From Fidelibacterota bacterium (lineage in GTDB: Bacteria; Fidelibacterota; UBA8477; JABMPR01), in the NCBI GenBank assembly GCA_016844955.1, contig JAERTH010000056.1:1-43893 (forward strand): a stretch of 43,893 nucleotides of DNA. Direction: 5' to 3'. Positions 28,601 through 35,545 of the stretch are shown one piece after another. How positions within the stretch are numbered: position 1 is the first letter of the stretch; each line of letters starts with the position of its first letter. A program made the translations under genes and the position numbers. The notes beneath the pieces were generated by a model. It saw nothing but the letters and a program-made list of their open reading frames with translations. It had not been told where the DNA came from and searched no databases.

Positions 28601-30111
28601 ACCTTACCTATATGGATATTGGAATTCCTGAGGGTGCCAACACTTACGAATTTATCCCCCGGGATGAAGTACCCAATATCGGTGAATCTATCATCATCAC
28701 AGTTTACGGAGGCCAACCGCCTCTGGAATGGGATTTTGAGGACGGAATGCTTCCTCCAGATTGGACACAGACCTTGCCTGAACCGGCGGTTCCATGGACC
28801 GTGGGCTATGCAGGCGACATTTCCAACTGGGCCTTCACAATTCCAGATAACGGTAGTCTCATTGTTGGAATTAATGACGGCCTCTCATCCACGGGTAACG
28901 GTAACAATTATCTGATTACTGGGGTTCTTGATTTCAGCTATTCGGACAATGCTGAGTTAGTATTTGAAAGCTTCTATGATGACGCCGAAGGTTCAGCTAC
29001 TGTTGAATATCGGGTTGGAACGACTGGCAGATGGAGCCCGCTGGAGGTCCTAGATCCCAGCATGGATTGGGAAGACATATCCATCGATCTGTCATTGTTA
29101 GAAGGTATTCCAAATGTCTATCTGGGATTCCATTACAACGACAATGGAACCTGGGCCGCAGGTTGGGCCATGGATAACGTTATGATTGTGGGATATGAAA
29201 CCATCATGATGGGTGACATGAATGCCGACGGTGAACTTGATATCTATGATATCGTACGATTTATCGAAATCATGACCTTCACCGGTGATGAGCCCACGCT
29301 TGATGAAGAGGGTCGCATGGACCTCAATGGTGATGGTGCCTATAACATTCTGGATGTTGTGATTATGATCGAAACTGCACTTCTTCAGCCTGGTCTGGCA
29401 AAAGAAGATCCCATAACTGAAACACTCACTGCAGTCGTTCCAGCCACCATACTCAGCAACACACGTGAATGGCAGAGTATTCCTGTGGCCGTTGACTTCA
29501 GCGGGTTGATTTCAGGTTTCCAGGCAGATCTGGTTTTTGATCCTGCCGTGGTTGAACTTGGAGTACCAGAGCTCAGTTCTGAAAATGCCGACATTGGTGT
29601 TTTCACAGCAGTGACTGGTAACACAATGCGCGTTCTGGCCATTGATCTTGGTGGTAGCCAGATTGATCTATCTTCAGGACTGCTGATGAATGTTCCTATT
29701 CAGGTCATCGATGAAAATGCCTCAGGGGCTACAGGGTTCGATGTTGAAGAACTTATCCTCTCTGGTGTTGGCGGTGTTGAGATTCAATGTGAATGTCTGG
29801 TCAGTGCTATTGATATTGGTCTGCCAGCTCCAACTGAGTTCAGTCTGCTGCAGAACTATCCCAACCCCTTCAACCCCACCACCAATATCAGGTATGATAT
29901 TGCGGAAACGGCTGACGCCAACCTGGTTATCTACAATATGCTGGGCCAACAGGTCAGAACGCTGGTTTCCTCAAGACAGGATGCCGGACGTTATGAAGTG
30001 ATGTGGAATGGTTTGAATGATGCGGGTCAGCCCGTGGCCACAGGAATCTACATTTATCACCTGCAGGCCGGTCACTACTCCAAGACCATCAAGATGGCCT
30101 ACATCAAGTAG
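22618..30111 (+). CDS. Giant modular exported protein with FN3, PPC, dockerin-like and cohesin-like domains and type IX sorting domain
   Basis: 2497 residues from the ATG at 22618 (AAGGAG six bases upstream; an earlier TTG at 22597 has no such site). A signal peptide (about 1-23) precedes a novel N-terminal region. Then come an ASH/choice-of-anchor-D-like domain (about 235-335), a glutamine-amidotransferase-like alpha/beta domain (340-540, IFICLGMYDND), an Ig-like domain, and four ~330-residue modules of paired FN3 domains (652-1938) with inserts. A jelly-roll-like domain follows (2038-2195, WDFEDGMLPPDW), then a dockerin-like pair of Ca-binding loops (DMNADGELDIYD at 2200, DLNGDGAYNILD at 2235), a cohesin-like domain (about 2265-2400), and a C-terminal sorting domain (YPNPFNPTT, 2408-2497). 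The protein is probably surface-anchored or secreted, with an adhesive or scaffold role; no catalytic residues were recognised. Confidence 0.9.
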   Translation: MKRLLSTGWILVFVALMTTGVFADPKINPKADCDDCLKTSIDGTLDVNWTGTPADVNSLRDEELAYHDGIFEGQIGNSNFGFGVRFSADAAIYLTGLTIYTLGDASATGAVVSVYADPGASIAGPPEAPIGPGHASALWESSPMDLTSPDDSLHMFDIPLENLAINGGDFYVVVWEDGTGFLGIANDLQMNYTDRNWVFVEDWATLETFTAGNELYTGNLGITATYLPQEIEGSFMTVAPQNIDFGILQLDDESISQNVTIANIGTEAFDITAVDIEGLGFNTSLALPATVAAGSSIDMDVTLTLTVEGPAEGTFLLTSTADNTTSITITASAMVYDGLPEYLIWNPSASISGEVFLNQLDALGHSATLTTDIFLFGDPVDVGYSGIFICLGMYDNDNYILNEGDIEVMALVEYAEAGFPLYMEGGNTWAANTQTTLHAYFGINGVSDGGDDLFNVDGANLMEGMDYTYNGFNVDVNHLEPATNDGMVFHINPTEDYACGIGHLTPGANTIGNSFEFGGLVGDDTPVSELLAAYLDFMAAPYTDIWSPSVAGVTRFTFTLDTVGPYTIEALATDNVGVDEIYLYYSLNGGEFFPVMMTDMGHDLYHGDIPGQEAGTSITYYVSAFDEAGNEGSAPADAPEEVYLFDVVSHLPPVYLTAESGLDGRVNLLWAEPGTEAPALIECADFPIPSLPFSATGSNAGMGDDFDVSGGDGEDVAYQLWMPEDGVIDITLCSELTDYDCKVEIFTEECTVSTGWYDDDGPFGSCDQSPAPFTPSELVNIPLEAGVYVIVVDGFNGAVGNYELFVSESEVARAPSQSFASGLAEELAKIEELGLRVRPEALSSSPREYYSLRELRELINYGIYHNTTSPVLIEAENLVEVIDMDSLTYTHFPVENEISHFYRVLAMYDDGESPSEQVEAIPTNHPPMTPMGLMGSVDDETNTITLSWEENTDYDIAGYNVYRGGLLAEFVEDPFYSEVAEDGVYHFSLKAVDAGGMLSGLSGTYSVQVGEDPPTYVTAVSGLDGTVELAWFPPGTERMLVEIEILTDMYANETSWDIADVNGAIVAEYSAGDLVDNTIYNWEVELPPENYTFTIYDSFGDGIYDPGYYTLTVNDQLIMTGGGGEGFDESESVVFGPEGALALRRGHFDDVAQGPRGSAPTNLAELNVITETLFDNTTPTRELRELANYAVYRSTESPIVLDQDHLVATLAPDVLAYTDFPLANAITYYYKIASIYDEGEGMGASEEVSAIPENHAPLAPQNVVNAVDVETSEVTVSWDDNSDYDLASYNVYRDDVLIGNVTEATFSEIVEDGAYRYNIRAVDTGDMESPSSMFTIALVGEVPPSYPTALSGLDGRIDLAWRVPGTELIFLNVEILTDWGGASLSWDITDGDGNFVAGVGPATMENNTLYNWEFELFPGTYTFTIYDEWSGGIYDPGYYTVHMNNSVLMTGNNFEASESVTFDTGGILALRHGHYDGVPTGPEGASPANLSSLNIIYETIYENTSTRELRDLTGYGVYRSTASPVLIEAENLVESVGADIRAYTDFPLTNGTTYYYKITATYDTGSAASVEVSGIPVNHEPTEPIDLAATVNNTTNTVTLTWTETGDYDLAGYNVYRNEVLLGTAPTALTATYDDVVDDGDYYYVVSSYDTGGMESSLSERIQVLVGEVPPTNLTADGNFDDHIELIWRTPGNPMPPLQDCGDELIEEIPFVMTGTNVGMGDDFALTGSNNEDYAYQLYMSEAGAIDITLCSPVTNYDTKVAIFGEDCTTEIYYNDDNWECDLSGLYSGIFGAELEEGIYFVVVDGYSANAGDYEITITEAATNRQFVPEPPQYAIQKMVNLGEISAEEGQVLVVDMPEMVEFVPQFVEMSEEVRNMREVEEISHYAIYRDNEAVGTTAETYYSDLVPENTAFTYTVTAVYSNGEESSATNEATATANMAPGPLDEFTVTMTGLWNVTFNWVDSPLNMDGSPCIDLDGIKVKRNGIEVATIDPGDLTYMDIGIPEGANTYEFIPRDEVPNIGESIIITVYGGQPPLEWDFEDGMLPPDWTQTLPEPAVPWTVGYAGDISNWAFTIPDNGSLIVGINDGLSSTGNGNNYLITGVLDFSYSDNAELVFESFYDDAEGSATVEYRVGTTGRWSPLEVLDPSMDWEDISIDLSLLEGIPNVYLGFHYNDNGTWAAGWAMDNVMIVGYETIMMGDMNADGELDIYDIVRFIEIMTFTGDEPTLDEEGRMDLNGDGAYNILDVVIMIETALLQPGLAKEDPITETLTAVVPATILSNTREWQSIPVAVDFSGLISGFQADLVFDPAVVELGVPELSSENADIGVFTAVTGNTMRVLAIDLGGSQIDLSSGLLMNVPIQVIDENASGATGFDVEELILSGVGGVEIQCECLVSAIDIGLPAPTEFSLLQNYPNPFNPTTNIRYDIAETADANLVIYNMLGQQVRTLVSSRQDAGRYEVMWNGLNDAGQPVATGIYIYHLQAGHYSKTIKMAYIK
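24571..28430 (+). repeat. Four ~1 kb coding modules (paired FN3 domains with swapped inserts)
   Basis: Module starts share the motif PPxYxTAxSGLDG at 24571, 25654, 26644 and, more diverged (PPTNLTADGNFDD), 27625, giving spacings of 1083, 990 and 981 bases. Each module has FN3 part 1, an insert, ELRELxxY and an SPxxxEAENLV-like segment, then FN3 part 2 with NHxPxxP, DYDLAxYNVYR and a closing VxVGExPP. The insert is a PPC-type domain in modules 1 and 4 (FDVSGGDGEDVAYQLW; FALTGSNNEDYAYQLY) and a different strand-rich domain in modules 2 and 3 (YTFTIYDSFGDGIYDPGYY; YTFTIYDEWSGGIYDPGYY). DNA identity between modules is modest, so the duplications are old. Confidence 0.85.
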
Positions 30112-30150
30112 GATATCTTTTATAGGGGTTCACAACCCGATGATTAAACG

Positions 30151-30180
30151 AAAAGGCGAGGATTTATTCCTCGCCTTTTT
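30151..30180. terminator. Strong bidirectional intrinsic terminator
   Basis: AAAAGGCGAGG (30151-30161), loop ATTTATT, then CCTCGCCTTTTTT. The GC-rich stem is flanked by A and T runs on both sides, so it terminates both the giant gene (+, stop at 30111) and the converging exported-protein gene (-, stop at 30209). Confidence 0.93.
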
Positions 30181-30208
30181 TATTAAAGGTTTAGATGGAA
30201 AAGATTGG

Positions 30209-33200
30209 CTATTTCAAAAACAGCATCTTGTTTGAAGCTGTGAAACTACCCGCAGTCATTTTGCATAAGTAAATACCTGAAGAAACCGGAATCCCGGCAG
30301 CATTCAGACCATTCCAGGCAATGCTATACTCACCCGCAGTGTAATCGTTGTTTACCAGATCAATAATTTTCTGCCCCAAAACATTGTAGATTGAGATTTT
30401 GACTTCACTGGAAGCAGGAAGCTCAAAATCAATGCAGGTGCTGGGGTTAAAGGGGTTAGGATAGTTATCACCTAAAGTAAACGCCGTAGGTATTGAGGAT
30501 ATTGATTCATCAATGGCGACGGTGGCCAGCCAGTGCTCTATGAATGTGGCATATATACTATCCGGCATCATCATCATTGAGAAAGCCAAAAATGTTGTGT
30601 TTCGGGTCCTGGCTGAGTTTGGACTTCTACCCCCTCCCCCCTCATCAATGATACTCTGAAATGGTGGATCGTAATGAGCAGTTCCCGTCCAGAACCCGAT
30701 GGGGTCACAAAGGTCACTCTGATTGCCCCAGAAGAAGTCGCTGGACTCCAGGTTAAAATTGGACATTCCCCCTGTATAATCGCCGTTAGGATCAGGCGCA
30801 ATTGAATCAATTCCAAAATCATTAGCGGCCCAATTCACTTCTAAAATATCATACATAAATTGACCCTGATAAAAATCCTGATACTGAGGCCAATCAAACC
30901 AGGTTCCGATAATCTCTTCAGAACTATATAACAACTTGCCACCATTTAAAACATACTCGCTCAGCGGATTGTCGAATGTATTCAGTGGCATATAGGTCGG
31001 ATTCCAGTCTCCATAAGCATTCCAGATCACTGCATTATAGCGATTTAAAATTGAGTATGTGTCCATGAGATATAATTCATCAAGATCGTAATAATCCATA
31101 GTCAATCCACAGGCTTCCGTCGATTCCAGGGTACGGGCATAATTCACAGAATCATACTTGGCACCGTAATACCAGGTATAGGCCTCATCACCAACATATA
31201 GAATGTCGGCAGCAGGGGTGAAGTCGATTTTCCATACATTATACAGATCACCATAACCTGTACCACCCTCCGTGTCCGTAGCTGTAACCATGAATGTGCA
31301 GGTATCTCCTACAGCGAGGGCGGGAATTGTGGCATCACCTTCAACCATGGGTACGGATAACCAGGTGTCGCCACCATCCTGCGTGTAATCAACACCCATA
31401 CTGAAAGTCTCTCCTCCTCCTGCAAGTGAGCCATACACAACGATATCACCAGCATCCGCAGCTTGAGCATATCTGGAGCCCCCCTCATACGTAGGTCGGA
31501 TGTGAATTGATTCGTACATGAATGATGCTATGTTTGATAACAATTCAAGTCGAATATCCTCATCCACAATGGCTTCAAACTGCCAGGGAAGAAAAACCAT
31601 TTTATAATCCCCATCATAGAGTATTCCAGCCTCCACCCAGGTATCATCAGAAATACTCCAGACACGAAAAGCCACTTCCGCATAATCCGCAGGAAAAACT
31701 TCATCGGCCCAGTTATTCAAACCGATTCTAGCTGGATCGACTGAGAATGGCTCATCACTCCACTCCCCGGATATAGGTGATCCCTCAACACCTATATATA
31801 GAACATCCTGGGAGACCGCATCAGGGCCACCAACATTGGCATCACTAACAAATAAAGAAACATGAAGATAATCCCTCAAAAATCCCTGGGTAGTCTCCTG
31901 CCAAACTGGATCCCAGGGATCGTTCGGCAACATTTCACCGATATAATCTGATGAGCTAAGAAAAAGGTTACCCCCGGCATCCATAAAACCACGTACGCTG
32001 GATTCCATGCTGCTATCCGCCAGGATACCCGCACCCTGGTTTGCCTGAGCCCAAAAGAGGGTCTGATAATTATCCAGGACACCCCGGGTGGGGAAACCGC
32101 TAACTGCCGTGTCCCAATAGTCATAAAGAAACCCATAATAATCGAGCAAGGGTGCCCAGTGGGTGGCAGCTATTTCCAGATTATTATCGTTTATCAGCAG
32201 GAGATTGGTGAATTGGGAGGCTTCACGGATTGAAAATGAGTTGATCCTGGAATTGCTCTCATGCATAACGCTATCTGTTGAATTTTCGGCTCCATTATCA
32301 GCAGCGTAAAAATGGTAGTTCACCTGGTCCCCGATGGAGACTCCAGAAATCATTCCTGTATAAACGCTATCCGCTGAAGGGATTTGATCGTTTAACACCA
32401 CGACCTGCTCAACCCCTTCATTTACCTGATATCGAAGCTCTACTGCCGTCAGACCGCCTTCAAAATCATCAATACCCCGATCATACACTTTCGCTGAAAC
32501 AGAGTATGGTCCAGGATTATCAGAATAATACACATCAGATAAATCAGTCAATCCTTCAATAAATGGGGGTGGATCACCATAATAGTCCACAGTTGCAGTA
32601 ATGGCAAAATTGAGTCGTGATTTCCAACCTATACCATTCTGATAATATTTGAAACCGTGGTACTGACCGATATCAGAATACAGATTGCCATAATAAAAAT
32701 CAGCCAGATCCTGGTCACCATCCATAGGCAAACCGATAACAACAATGAAATCATTTGAACCCAGATCCAGTGGCAAGCCGTTATCTGTCCATTGGAGTAT
32801 ATCCACAACATGGCTCACGTTCGGTCCAACTTCAGTACCGATGTCTACAGTGGCACTCAAAAGCAATTCATCATGGGGTCCGTTATCCTCAAAAACTGCA
32901 TCCAATAGACTGAAGTCATACGTCCCATTCCCCATTCCCTGCCACCAGTCCGCTTTAACCGAGTAGACCAGGACCTCTACGGTATTACCAGCCAAATCAC
33001 TCTCACTGTGCACCCGAAAGGAAATTTGTTCAAGGGTGCAATCAGTATCAGGCCGATACCATACCATGGCTGAATCACCAGGACCAAATATGAAACCACC
33101 CCATCCCGATCCAACATCGCCAGTCTCTAAGCCAGCATAGTCTATAGTGGATGCAAAACGTAGCCCTGGCACATCAGGAAGTGATTGTCGCTCGGGCAAC

Positions 33201-33385
33201 AGCTCCAGGTCTCTATCCACGTTGTTAGAAGTCACGGAGGCTTTAAATCTATTGGGAGCCTTGGATTGCAAGGAGGTTTTATGAGGATGTGGTATTTTAA
33301 GATCCGGTCCCAAACGGGCTCGCTCAGCAATTAGGGAAAGAGAGCCGAATATCAAGCCAAAAATCACAAATGATGCTATCCGCAT
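30209..33385 (-). CDS. Large exported protein with type IX sorting domain and two amidotransferase-like alpha/beta domains
   Basis: 1058 residues. A signal peptide (about 1-20) is followed by a jelly-roll-like region (80-270), an Ig-like domain (272-388), and an alpha/beta domain beginning FTNLLLINDNN (392 onward) with GGNLFLSSSDYIG, which resembles the class I amidotransferase-like fold without its Cys-His-Glu site. After another Ig-like stretch a second such domain begins ADILYVGDEAYTW and contains GGKLLYSSEEIIG. The sorting domain (968-1058) has GDNYPNPFNPST, YNVLGQK, WNGLNAAGIPVSSGIYLCKM and ends KMLFLK. It is predicted to cross the outer membrane by type IX secretion. The two alpha/beta domains share the same fold pattern as one domain of the neighbouring giant protein. 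Function is unknown. Confidence 0.88.
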   Translation of the reverse strand: MRIASFVIFGLIFGSLSLIAERARLGPDLKIPHPHKTSLQSKAPNRFKASVTSNNVDRDLELLPERQSLPDVPGLRFASTIDYAGLETGDVGSGWGGFIFGPGDSAMVWYRPDTDCTLEQISFRVHSESDLAGNTVEVLVYSVKADWWQGMGNGTYDFSLLDAVFEDNGPHDELLLSATVDIGTEVGPNVSHVVDILQWTDNGLPLDLGSNDFIVVIGLPMDGDQDLADFYYGNLYSDIGQYHGFKYYQNGIGWKSRLNFAITATVDYYGDPPPFIEGLTDLSDVYYSDNPGPYSVSAKVYDRGIDDFEGGLTAVELRYQVNEGVEQVVVLNDQIPSADSVYTGMISGVSIGDQVNYHFYAADNGAENSTDSVMHESNSRINSFSIREASQFTNLLLINDNNLEIAATHWAPLLDYYGFLYDYWDTAVSGFPTRGVLDNYQTLFWAQANQGAGILADSSMESSVRGFMDAGGNLFLSSSDYIGEMLPNDPWDPVWQETTQGFLRDYLHVSLFVSDANVGGPDAVSQDVLYIGVEGSPISGEWSDEPFSVDPARIGLNNWADEVFPADYAEVAFRVWSISDDTWVEAGILYDGDYKMVFLPWQFEAIVDEDIRLELLSNIASFMYESIHIRPTYEGGSRYAQAADAGDIVVYGSLAGGGETFSMGVDYTQDGGDTWLSVPMVEGDATIPALAVGDTCTFMVTATDTEGGTGYGDLYNVWKIDFTPAADILYVGDEAYTWYYGAKYDSVNYARTLESTEACGLTMDYYDLDELYLMDTYSILNRYNAVIWNAYGDWNPTYMPLNTFDNPLSEYVLNGGKLLYSSEEIIGTWFDWPQYQDFYQGQFMYDILEVNWAANDFGIDSIAPDPNGDYTGGMSNFNLESSDFFWGNQSDLCDPIGFWTGTAHYDPPFQSIIDEGGGGRSPNSARTRNTTFLAFSMMMMPDSIYATFIEHWLATVAIDESISSIPTAFTLGDNYPNPFNPSTCIDFELPASSEVKISIYNVLGQKIIDLVNNDYTAGEYSIAWNGLNAAGIPVSSGIYLCKMTAGSFTASNKMLFLK

Positions 33386-33548
33386 AGCGCCCCCCGAAGG
33401 ATTTATAGGTTAAGTACGGGAAAAGGGAAACCGAAGATAACAGGTTGTATTCGTTAGAACAACTGAGAACTACTTCTTATATGAGGTTGTGAATCAGGAA
33501 AGAATCCAAAAAAATTTATCAGAAAATGGGGGAACTGTGTGGAAAACC

Positions 33549-33998
33549 TTAGTAGGCCCAACCCCGTTCTTCAGAAATGCTGCAGGTCAGACTGTCAGTG
33601 ACATTGTCAGGGGAATGCCAGGCAAAGGTCACCACAACCTTCAGGTAATCAGGGAGAGTGGTATCCGCTGGTGCCACGCCATCAAAAGGATCGTCAACTT
33701 CGCGGACGATGGTGGAGCGATACCCCTGCACACCATTAAACATCATGGGCACCGAGTACTCGGGTAAACTATCCTGAATGGAAAAATAATCATAGTCCAC
33801 AGCTACAGCCATACGGGTGGCCATGTTGGTCCAGGCCAGCTGAGTACGGACATCCCGTTCGTGATCCCAGCGATTGATAGTAAAATATTGAACGGTACCA
33901 AAGACCACTATAGCAAGCAGGGTTGCTGATAGCATTGTCTCAACCAGGCTTAGGCCTTTTTGGTTTCGAGTCTTTGTTTTAGTCATTCTGTTCATCAT
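33549..33998 (-). CDS. Type IV prepilin/pseudopilin-like protein
   Basis: About 149 residues from the ATG at 33996-33998, chosen because AGGGTGA lies eight bases upstream; a GTG at 34010 is an alternative. The N-terminus is a short basic leader followed by KGLSLVETMLSATLLAIVVFG, the prepilin peptidase and methylation site with Glu at position +5, followed by the hydrophobic assembly helix. The C-terminal part is small and strand-rich, ending with CSISEERGWAY. No assembly ATPase, secretin or other pilin is adjacent, so it is an isolated minor-pilin-like or pseudopilin gene whose machinery must be elsewhere. It directly borders the cassette-like region. Confidence 0.82.
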   Translation of the reverse strand: MMNRMTKTKTRNQKGLSLVETMLSATLLAIVVFGTVQYFTINRWDHERDVRTQLAWTNMATRMAVAVDYDYFSIQDSLPEYSVPMMFNGVQGYRSTIVREVDDPFDGVAPADTTLPDYLKVVVTFAWHSPDNVTDSLTCSISEERGWAY

Positions 33999-34010
33999 AT
34001 CAACTATCAC

Positions 34011-34410
34011 CCTGGCAAAGGGGTAAGGCCATGATTAAAGATATCTTGCTGTTCAACGGTCAAAATGAATAGCGCGTGAATATGTATTTATCAGGCAAGA
34101 AGTCGTAATAACACTGGTCTCTCGTGTAAGGACATGGGTATTATCACTTGTTGAAGTCATTTCCTGTCGCACCAATAATCTCAAGCATGATCTTGTGGCC
34201 AAGTTAGAAAATTAGGTTCCGTTGTCTACCATTAATTTCATGCGCTTTATCAACTGTTGGGGGTATGAAGTTAGGAGTTGGCAGAAGGCAGAATACTGTG
34301 GGATAGATATTTCCCAATCGAATGGAATATAAAGAGGTTTTAATTGCCAATTATGAGCCGGTTAATCAGTGTTTAAATGAGGAGTTATGGCAAGAGAAGT
34401 AGCCTTCAAC
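34011..34410. other. Noncoding gap with a CAGAAG-rich repeat fragment
   Basis: No gene was found on either strand between the prepilin gene and the first attC-like site. At 34271-34297 there is GTTGGCAGAAGGCAGAATACTG-type sequence (split: GTTGGCAGAAGG, CAGAATACTG), which shares words with the repeats flanking the four-helix-bundle gene at 42757. The gap may be the edge of an insertion or recombination region. Confidence 0.45.
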
Positions 34411-34470
34411 GGGGTTAACGTTTTGGGCTTAAGCTGCTTCCTAAAGCAGACTCGCTTTGTTTTGTTAGGA
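34411..34470 (-). repeat. attC-like site C, at the end of the 107-residue gene
   Basis: On the minus strand it reads TCCTAAC at the 5' end (containing the TAA stop of the gene), an AAGC box, a perfect hairpin CTGCTT-TAGG-AAGCAG, then CTTAAG and GTTAAC at the 3' end. This is the layout of an integron attC site (R'', L'', L', R') with one mismatch to RYYYAAC and one to GTTRRRY. The core AGCTGCTT (plus strand 34432-34439) lies 13 bases from the terminal GTTA box, as in the two other copies. Confidence 0.5.
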
Positions 34471-34788
34471 CTTTTTGATATTCTCAAAAAACGCGTCTTT
34501 ATCTAGTTCATTGCCAAATAGGACAGATAATTCATTGATGTCAGGTGCTGGACATAATTCTGCGCCACTATTCGTGAGTGTTGTCTGGGGCATCAGTTTC
34601 ACCGTTCGTGGGGGAAATATCCAAACCGTACGTTTTACATCAAATACATCAGATGTTAGGACCATGATATCGACCCCAAATATAGGGTCATTGAGAAGCA
34701 ATTTTACAGTGCTCTCCAATTTTGTTATGCCAGCACTCTTGACGTACTCAATAGGCGTAAACTCAAGCTTGTACCATGATTCATTCAT
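34465..34788 (-). CDS. Hypothetical protein in cassette-like array
   Basis: 107 residues, soluble, not recognised. It begins MNESWYKLEFTP and ends FFENIKKS; the central part has short hydrophobic strands (VDIMVLTSDVFDV, RTVWIFPPRTVKL), which suggests a small alpha/beta protein. GAGG lies shortly before the ATG. The TAA stop falls inside the attC-like site that follows, as in integron gene cassettes. Base composition is more AT-rich than the housekeeping genes. No partner gene or motif gives a function. Confidence 0.6.
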   Translation of the reverse strand: MNESWYKLEFTPIEYVKSAGITKLESTVKLLLNDPIFGVDIMVLTSDVFDVKRTVWIFPPRTVKLMPQTTLTNSGAELCPAPDINELSVLFGNELDKDAFFENIKKS

Positions 34789-34808
34789 TTTTACCCTCGT
34801 TTCTAAAT

Positions 34809-34865
34809 AGCCCTATCGCTTTGGGTTTGAGCTGCTTCCCGAAACAGACATGATTTGTTCCATAA
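34809..34865 (-). repeat. attC-like site B, after the 172-residue lipoprotein gene
   Basis: The minus-strand copy has GGAACAAATC, the hairpin CTGTTT-CGGG-AAGCAG (one G-T pair) and GCTCAAACCC, ending in GCGATAGGGC where the GTTA box is changed to GATA. The core AGCTGCTT (plus strand 34830-34837) is 13 bases from the TATC box, the same spacing as sites A and C. It is the most degenerate at its 3' end. Confidence 0.45.
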
Positions 34866-34928
34866 TTGTATTTATCTACATCATTTGCATGTCGCACTTT
34901 AGTGTTGAAAGTGGGCACTTTAATTGTA

Positions 34929-35447
34929 TTAATTTCCATACAATTGCACATTCTCTTCATAGCGCATCTTGGCCCAATATTTAACAGCTAGGACAAAACT
35001 TTTGTGTTTGGGAAATGAAGATGAGTAAATAAAATCAGTTCTTTGCTGTTTGGTAAGAGGGGCGAAAGGGTGTTCAATGAACCCTGGTCCTGAGGGAGCA
35101 TTTCTCGCCTGTTCGATTGCTTTAATTAAAACATCTTCTGGCCAATGAGGAAATGGTTCTTTCCCAATTCCTCTTATAAATACATTATTCATCAAATCCG
35201 CTTCGATTACCCACTCTCTCCGGTTTTCGAAAGTTGATGCGATCGCACCAATGAATATTGCAGTTTCGTATTCAGGTTTGTAAACTGATCCTACGTCAAT
35301 CATGTAGCAGATATCACCTCTCCACATTAGTACTTGTCCATTGATCAGGCCCTCTGTCACCGGTTTCGATTTATTAGCAAACACGTCACAGGCAGCAAGC
35401 AGAATTACGATACTAAATAGTATTGCAATTCTCTCGCATTTGACCAT
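34929..35447 (-). CDS. Hypothetical lipoprotein in cassette-like array
   Basis: 172 residues from the ATG at 35445-35447. A longer frame starts at 35534, but its first 29 codons run through the preceding gene's end and the attC-like motif, and only the shorter form starts with a signal peptide (MVKCERIAILFSIVILLAAC, lipobox Cys20). The mature part includes WRGDICYMIDVGS, REWVIEADLMNNVF and PFAPLTKQQRTDFIYSS. I do not recognise a family. The gene carries no strong ribosome-binding site. It sits between attC-like sites A and B in the same orientation as its neighbours. Confidence 0.62.
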   Translation of the reverse strand: MVKCERIAILFSIVILLAACDVFANKSKPVTEGLINGQVLMWRGDICYMIDVGSVYKPEYETAIFIGAIASTFENRREWVIEADLMNNVFIRGIGKEPFPHWPEDVLIKAIEQARNAPSGPGFIEHPFAPLTKQQRTDFIYSSSFPKHKSFVLAVKYWAKMRYEENVQLYGN

Positions 35448-35486
35448 AAATTTTTCTGTAGCTACCACCACATCTTCTTCAAATGT

Positions 35487-35545
35487 GTCTAACGCTTCAG
35501 GCTTGAGCTGCTTTTCTAATCGTCCCATACTCATCTTTCCAATTG
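35487..35545 (-). repeat. attC-like site A, at the end of the 140-residue gene
   Basis: The 3' half is the best match to an integron attC: AAGCAGCTCAAGCC, then TGAAGC (with the gene's TGA stop), then GTTAGAC (plus strand 35487-35493), which fits GTTRRRY exactly. The 5' half is less clear. The core AGCTGCTT (plus strand 35506-35513) is 13 bases from the terminal box, as in sites B and C. Confidence 0.5.

Noticed and set aside
33489..33767. Plus-strand open frame of 92 codons
   Set aside because: It lies opposite the prepilin gene, whose minus-strand frame has the diagnostic N-terminal motif.
35447..35534. Extended N-terminus of the cassette lipoprotein
   Set aside because: It runs through the upstream gene's end and the attC-like motif, and hides the signal peptide.
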